Assembly (NCBI GenBank): GCA_965602655.1
Contig: CBFCZE010000104.1
Location: forward strand, 1-9,948
Direction of reading: 5' to 3'
DNA: 9,948 nt
Source: JAAERC01 sp965602655
GTDB lineage: Bacteria; Zixibacteria; MSB-5A5; GN15; PGXB01
Shown here piece after piece: positions 5,796 through 9,948 of this stretch. A program made the translations under genes and the position numbers. The notes beneath the pieces were generated by a model that saw nothing but the letters and a program-made list of their open reading frames with translations, searched no databases and was not told the DNA's origin. The first letter of the stretch is position 1. Each line of letters starts with the position of its first letter.

Positions 5796-8369
5796 CTACG
5801 GACACACCGGTTCTGGCCCGCTTTTGTATTTGTAATTTAACAGATAAACAATATCCAGAATGTTTACTGGTGGTACACCATCCACATCGGCTGCATTTAT
5901 CGGATCCGGAGCTGGACCGCCCTTATATTTATAATTTAGCAGAAAAACTATATCCAGTATATTGATACCCTCCAAACCATCAACATCTCCGCAGATATAA
6001 GCAGGGAAAAAATCCAGAATTCTTTGCATAACTTCAATTCGCGACGCATAACCCAGATCAGTGAAGCTGCTTGATATTAACTCATAACCCCAGGTTATAA
6101 AGATTACTTTATTGTAATCGGCAAAACTTATGGCCGAATAGCTGGTGGCGGTATTACCAAATTTGAGAGCAGGCTGTCCGCCATTCATCGCCGATATTTT
6201 TTCCATCCCCGGCAGGGTCTGCAAAGTTGAAAGTCTAATTTGTATTCCGTCATAGAGGGTTTCTTCAAGACCATCATGTAGATGATAGGATCGATCCTGT
6301 ACATAGCTACAATGCAAATAATTTTCCAGAAAAGCCGGATCCTCCAATGATAATTCGCCGGCTAAACCCAATCCAGAAAGAAAAAGATTTCCTCCGCCAT
6401 CCAGATAATCTTTAATTGCAACAATATCGTCAGACTGCAGACAATCGGTTTTTTCTTCACCGGTAAACCAGAAAACAATGCGATATTTTTCTAAATCTGT
6501 CGCTGTTGGTGATCCTCGCATTCCGGTTGTCCATGTATGTGACGGGATATTCAAATCAAATAAATCGTCATAGAAGATATCCTCACAGCTTTCTCCCCCG
6601 TCATCGTCGATCAATAATATTTCTGTCCGGCCGGTTTCTTGAATAAACTGGAACTGGTCCCGATAGGTTCCAAGGTCCGACTCGATAGATATGAAGAATG
6701 TGTCAAAAACGGGGGTCTCCATTTCGGGAATAATGTATTCAAACGGTTCTGAAAGATTATTTACAGTAGTATTATCCCCTTCAATTACTGAGAAAAACGC
6801 AGACTGATTTGTAAATACAATATCCGGATTACTTGAGGTCATGGTGATGGTCACATTGTGGTCTGTGGTGTGTTCATTATTTAAGGTAAAGTAGAATCTG
6901 GCAGTCTCGCCGGAATCAAAAAAGCCATCTTCGCCGTCATCAATAAAATCGGTTGAGATAAAAGTATATGTAGGAAAATATTGAGTGCTGACTTGATTAT
7001 TAAAAATGTATACTCCCGTAGTAGCTACCGATAAATCAGGATCCCGACTATATGAATAATTTATTGACACAGTATTGCCTATTGCGGGAGGAGATGCAAG
7101 TGAAACCCAATTTTCCTGAGGATCAAAACAATACTGACTATAATCCAAAGGAATCCCATCAATTTTTATTGAAATCAATTCATGAATCGGTCTATGATCC
7201 AGTGCGTAAAGTTTTATAATTCCATCAGCAGTTATGTTTTTGGATGTTTCAACCAACATATCTTGATCATAATCAGCCCATGCCACCATTTGGGCGGTGC
7301 CGCCGACAGTCTCAGACCAAACGTATGATGTCGAAAGCACGCCACCGTCGTTTTCAAAAATACCGACAGGTGCATTTAGCCATCCGCATCCAGCCAGATC
7401 CAGATCTCCATCATCATCAGCATCGGCCCACGCGACCGCGCACGAGTTATAAGGGTCGCTTGTCCAGAAAGGCGTCGTTTCAAGCGTACCGCCAATATTC
7501 CTTAGTACCACAAATCCCGCGCCCAATCCGCCGGTCACTGCCAGATCAGGATATCCATCATCGTTGATATCACCAAATGCCAGATGCGGCCCACCGTTAA
7601 CACCTGAACCGCTTCCCCAAGATGGCGTCGTTTCCAGAGTACCATCATAATTATAAAATACCCTAACACCCCATCCAATACCAGTTATTGCCAAATCCAG
7701 ATCACCATCCAAATCAATATCCGCAAATGCCGCATCAATAGTATTATAAAAAACATCTGATTCCCAATCCGCAGAGGTATTGAATTCTCCGCCATTATTA
7801 TAAAATATTTTTAAGGTTCGAGCGCCAGCACCGCCACCATCAGCAAAGACAATGTCAAGGTCACCATCGCCGTCAGGATCACCGAGAGCGGCCGACCAGG
7901 CATTCATCGGGTCCGAAGACCAGTTCGGATTTGCTGGAAAGCCATTGTTGTTAAAGTAAATTGTTTGCAGTTGAGGCGTATAGGCACCAAATTTGCCAAC
8001 GCTGGGCACTACCAAATCAAGGTCATTATCATTATCCAAATCGCCAAGCTGCAACATGCAATTATACCCATTATAATCGGACTCCCAGCCAGGAGTTGCT
8101 GATAAATGTCCATTATTATTGAAATAAACTAATACTGATGCAACGTAGACGTCAATTCCTTGGGCGTTTGCTAAATCAATATAGTCATCGCCATTAATAT
8201 CTCCCCACGCAATACCGGCATTCCACGATCCTACGCCTGCCTGCCAATCAGCCTCATTTGAAAATAAAACCTCACTATTTGAAATACCATAAATGGTAAA
8301 AACCATTAATAATGTTAAAATAGATAATGCAATAAAACTTCGCACAAAATGGATTAACAGCCTATACAT
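5796..8369 (-). CDS. Secreted FG-GAP/VCBS propeller protein with C-terminal dockerin
   Basis: 857 aa. A hydrophobic N-terminal segment (residues 11-28) is a signal peptide or anchor. FG-GAP/VCBS calcium loops of the D.DGD.DL type recur about every 50 residues: near 57, 110, 164, 217, 267, 316 and 366, with the last degenerate (ADYDQD). They suggest a seven-bladed propeller; about 70 residues (380-445) separate the seventh loop from YSRDPDLSV, as if inserted in the last blade. Residues 470-575 are an Ig/CARDB-like beta domain. Residues 583-787 look Rossmann-like (TEILLIDDDGG, AIKDYLDGGGNLFLSG), near ThuA or glutamine-amidotransferase-like folds, with no cysteine at the nucleophile elbow. Residues 791-856 are a two-repeat dockerin (CGDVDG...NILDIVYLLNYKYKSG, final VCP). 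GGAG lies 7 nt before the ATG. It appears monocistronic. Confidence 0.88.
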   Translation of the reverse strand: MYRLLIHFVRSFIALSILTLLMVFTIYGISNSEVLFSNEADWQAGVGSWNAGIAWGDINGDDYIDLANAQGIDVYVASVLVYFNNNGHLSATPGWESDYNGYNCMLQLGDLDNDNDLDLVVPSVGKFGAYTPQLQTIYFNNNGFPANPNWSSDPMNAWSAALGDPDGDGDLDIVFADGGGAGARTLKIFYNNGGEFNTSADWESDVFYNTIDAAFADIDLDGDLDLAITGIGWGVRVFYNYDGTLETTPSWGSGSGVNGGPHLAFGDINDDGYPDLAVTGGLGAGFVVLRNIGGTLETTPFWTSDPYNSCAVAWADADDDGDLDLAGCGWLNAPVGIFENDGGVLSTSYVWSETVGGTAQMVAWADYDQDMLVETSKNITADGIIKLYALDHRPIHELISIKIDGIPLDYSQYCFDPQENWVSLASPPAIGNTVSINYSYSRDPDLSVATTGVYIFNNQVSTQYFPTYTFISTDFIDDGEDGFFDSGETARFYFTLNNEHTTDHNVTITMTSSNPDIVFTNQSAFFSVIEGDNTTVNNLSEPFEYIIPEMETPVFDTFFISIESDLGTYRDQFQFIQETGRTEILLIDDDGGESCEDIFYDDLFDLNIPSHTWTTGMRGSPTATDLEKYRIVFWFTGEEKTDCLQSDDIVAIKDYLDGGGNLFLSGLGLAGELSLEDPAFLENYLHCSYVQDRSYHLHDGLEETLYDGIQIRLSTLQTLPGMEKISAMNGGQPALKFGNTATSYSAISFADYNKVIFITWGYELISSSFTDLGYASRIEVMQRILDFFPAYICGDVDGLEGINILDIVFLLNYKYKGGPAPDPINAADVDGVPPVNILDIVYLLNYKYKSGPEPVCP

Positions 8370-8723
8370 TTTAATTCTCCTATTTTTGGGGTATTCATAT
8401 TCGAAAGCCGCGATTTTACAATTACACGCAAGAACACATCATTTCCCCGCTACTGAATAATCCGTTCGGATCCCGGTTAATTGACCTGAAACATAACCTC
8501 CTCTTTTTTGATTTAAACATCTCAGTGAAGCTGTCGCAGTAGGTAATGTTTTCTTACACTTACTTTAAAAAAAAGATTTGTTATAGAGATAAGCCGATAT
8601 ATATTTATTCGGTGTTATATAAAAACCATTTTGACATTGATATGCCCGGTATATGTTATTTAAATATATTTTGTTCCTATTGTAAGTTATTATTTAAATA
8701 GTCAGGAGCACACGGCTCCTGCC
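8370..8723. other. AT-rich intergenic region between propeller gene and IS
   Basis: No gene is supported. On the minus strand GAGGAGG (8503-8497) is followed by ATG at 8494 and a five-codon frame ending at 8477, a possible leader peptide but more likely chance. A plus-strand TTGACA (8631-8636) with TGTTAT 17 nt later (8654-8659) points toward the IS. A small ATCCG/CGGAT palindrome lies at 8460-8471. Confidence 0.5.
8703..8721. repeat. Hairpin repeat interrupted on its right flank by the IS
   Basis: CAGGAGC - ACACG - GCTCCTG is a perfect 7-bp stem. If the IS is removed, AAATAG (8696-8701) faces CTACTT (9942-9947), a 5/6 complementary extension of the stem. The target was therefore probably a longer palindromic intergenic element. 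Confidence 0.65.
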
Positions 8724-8750
8724 CTTTTATCTTACTTTCAAGATATTTGT

Positions 8751-8756
8751 TATATT
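8751..8756 (+). promoter_or_regulatory. Possible -10 box for the IS noncoding RNA
   Basis: TATATT (5/6) lies such that transcription would begin near 8763, at the first stem of the predicted bridge RNA. No good -35 is present, so support is weak. Confidence 0.3.
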
Positions 8757-8757
8757 A

Positions 8758-8920
8758 AAACGAATCAGGATGAAACTGTTTCTGCCCTTAGGCCGCGTGA
8801 GCCTGTTTTGTAGATAAGTTCTCCTGATTCGTTTACCGGATAGCTCGATGCTGAACGGTATCTTAGGCGACCCGCATTGACGGATCAGCCTGCATTTACA
8901 AGGTTAGCATCTGCTTCCAA
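8758..8920 (+). ncRNA. Predicted IS110 bridge RNA
   Basis: IS110-subgroup elements are known to encode, upstream of the recombinase, an RNA whose two internal loops pair with target and donor DNA. First loop: 13-bp stem AAACGAATCAGGA (8758-8770) with TCCTGATTCGTTT (8822-8834), enclosing TTCTGCC-CT (8780-8788), an AGGC/GCCT hairpin and GTAG (8810-8813). Second loop: stem GGA-AGC-GATGCT (8838-8852) with AGCATC-GCT-TCC (8906-8918), enclosing ACGGTAT-CT (8855-8863), another AGGC/GCCT stem with a CCG/CGG tip, and TTACAAG (8896-8902). Both loops share the layout guide-CTTAGGC-hairpin-GCCTG-guide. The guides match the flanks as expected for left target and left donor. The right target guide pairs over CTAC, and the right donor guide at 5 of 7. 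Transcript ends are estimates. Confidence 0.78.
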
Positions 8921-8946
8921 AATTTAAGATAACGAAGGAGGATACG

Positions 8947-9933
8947 ATGAGCAAGTCATCTTTTTACATTGGTGTTGATGTTGGTGCCAGTGAATTGGTA
9001 GCGGCGTTGGAGGGACGGAAACCGCGTTGTTTCAAGCATAGTAGATCCGGTATCAAAGCAATAGTAAAATGGGCCAAAAAGATGGCCCTGGATGCGCCGT
9101 TGCATTTTTGCCTGGAAGCGACTGGAGTTTACGGTTATTCGGTGGCCTGTTGTTTACATCAGGAGCATCATATATCGGTCAGTGTCATCAATCCGGCTCA
9201 GATTGCTTCCTATGCCAAGGCTCAACTTCGTCGAACCAAAACAGACAGTGTCGATTCTCAGGTTATTTTATCGTTTGCTCAAAGCCAGAATCCATCATTA
9301 TGGAAACCAGAGTCATCAACCATTCGCCAGCTTTATTATCTGGTCGTGGAAGCGGACCGGATTGGCAAGGCACAGGGGCAATGGAGTAATCGAAAACACG
9401 GCCAAAAGTATTTAAAAGACATCCCAAAAGTCATCAAACAAACTCAGAAAGCTCTTGAGAGAACAATGCATCGGCAGTTGGAAAAAATTGAACAAGCCAT
9501 TGTCGAACTCTGCGGTCAGGACAAAGAACTTAAGCAAGATGTGAAACTTCTTTGTTCCATCCCCGGTATCTCAAATCATTCGGCGGTGCGAGTTCTGGCC
9601 TATGGTAAAAATGCTTTACGTGATTATAGCCGCAATGCCTTGACCGCCCATGCCGGACTGGCACCGGCTCAAAAACAATCGGGAACTTCTATCCATGGTA
9701 AAGCAAGAATCGCAAAACAGGGCGATCGAAGACTGCGAACAACTCTGTTTATGCCAGCCCTGGTTGCGGCATACCATAATCCTATACTAAAAACATTCTA
9801 TCAAAAATTATTAAAAAAAGGAAAACCGAAAATGCTGGCTCTGGTAGCTGTAATGAAAAAACTATTAATAATGATTCAGGCTATCTTGAAAAACAAAATA
9901 CCATTTAACAGCAAATATCAATTTGACAACTAA
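8947..9933 (+). CDS. IS110-family transposase (DEDD recombinase)
   Basis: 328 aa, normal for the family. The N-terminal RuvC-like domain has D11 (YIGVDVG), E57 (CLEATGVYG), D100 and D103 (RTKTDSVDS), the DEDD metal-binding set. A helical linker spans about 120-195. The C-terminal Tnp20 domain has IPGIS (205-209), AHAGLAP (234-240) and QSGTSIHGKARI, where S245 is the expected nucleophilic serine, then KQGDRRLR. All key residues are present, so it is probably active. AAGGAGG (8935-8941) lies 5 nt before the ATG, a strong ribosome site. In this family the protein works with the bridge RNA encoded upstream to recombine a circular donor with a short target around a dinucleotide core. The stop codon is directly followed by the presumed left donor half-site. 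Confidence 0.95.
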   Translation: MSKSSFYIGVDVGASELVAALEGRKPRCFKHSRSGIKAIVKWAKKMALDAPLHFCLEATGVYGYSVACCLHQEHHISVSVINPAQIASYAKAQLRRTKTDSVDSQVILSFAQSQNPSLWKPESSTIRQLYYLVVEADRIGKAQGQWSNRKHGQKYLKDIPKVIKQTQKALERTMHRQLEKIEQAIVELCGQDKELKQDVKLLCSIPGISNHSAVRVLAYGKNALRDYSRNALTAHAGLAPAQKQSGTSIHGKARIAKQGDRRLRTTLFMPALVAAYHNPILKTFYQKLLKKGKPKMLALVAVMKKLLIMIQAILKNKIPFNSKYQFDN

Positions 9934-9948
9934 GACGGTATCTACTTG

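Larger units (their letters stand above)
8724..9943 (+). mobile_element. IS110-family insertion sequence, apparently complete
   Basis: Boundaries come from guide matches. The sequence before the left CT (8717-8725) agrees with RNA positions 8780-8788 at 8 of 9 bases. The sequence ending in the right CT (9935-9943) agrees with 8855-8863 at 9 of 9. This gives an element of about 1.22 kb between two CT dinucleotides, with 221 nt of leading noncoding DNA, one transposase gene and under 10 nt of right end after the stop. Absence of terminal inverted repeats and the long left noncoding end fit the IS110 subgroup rather than the IS1111 subgroup. Only five bases of right flank (ACTTG) are in the window. 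Confidence 0.8.

Noticed and set aside
7244..7567. Plus-strand frame of 107 codons
   Set aside because: Antisense to FG-GAP repeats of the 857-aa protein; composition follows the calcium loops.
8370..8723. Possible riboswitch in the long leader of the propeller gene
   Set aside because: I could not match any known riboswitch signature such as the cyclic di-GMP or purine motifs.
8731..8732. Alternative CT dinucleotide as left core of the IS
   Set aside because: The preceding seven bases do not match the first-loop guide, whereas those before 8724 do.

Overview
The window is bacterial chromosome from an AT-leaning, probably uncultured organism. Secreted proteins with type I dockerin-like modules of the CGDVN...LD...Y..N.L.K.GP.P.CP kind, thrombospondin type 3 (TSP3) calcium repeats and FG-GAP/VCBS propellers recall candidate division Zixibacteria or a neighbouring FCB-group lineage. 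That assignment is inferred from protein style only.

Layout. Positions 1-3489 (minus strand) hold three tandem paralogous genes for secreted dockerin-like/TSP3 proteins. The third runs off the left edge. They are separated by exactly 29 nt each and probably form one operon, with a candidate promoter at 3550-3578. Positions 3490-5421 carry small genes: a possible 39-aa plus-strand ORF, then on the minus strand a SpoIIAA/STAS-like protein, an adenine-phosphoribosyltransferase-like enzyme, and a 65-aa protein of unknown function. Two 20-bp copies of a palindromic element with a compensatory base change lie upstream of the phosphoribosyltransferase gene. Positions 5504-5762 are rich in hairpins: an operator-like palindrome, a compound palindromic repeat and a strong terminator. 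Positions 5796-8369 (minus strand) encode an 857-aa secreted FG-GAP propeller protein with a Rossmann-type/ThuA-like domain and a C-terminal two-repeat dockerin.

The right end (about 8724-9943, plus strand) is an apparently complete IS110-family insertion sequence. Its transposase keeps the D-E-D-D set and the C-terminal serine. The roughly 220 nt upstream of it can be read as a bridge RNA with two similarly built internal loops. The left guide of the first loop matches the left flank of the insertion. The left guide of the second loop matches the DNA just after the transposase stop codon. Together they place CT cores at 8724-8725 and 9942-9943. The element sits in one arm of a palindromic intergenic repeat.

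The secreted proteins share dockerin-like modules and predicted calcium-binding repeats, so they may take part in one extracellular or cell-surface assembly; no clear cohesin partner is seen. The small cytoplasmic genes look unrelated to this. The bridge-RNA reading of the IS is the most informative and most testable part of the window.
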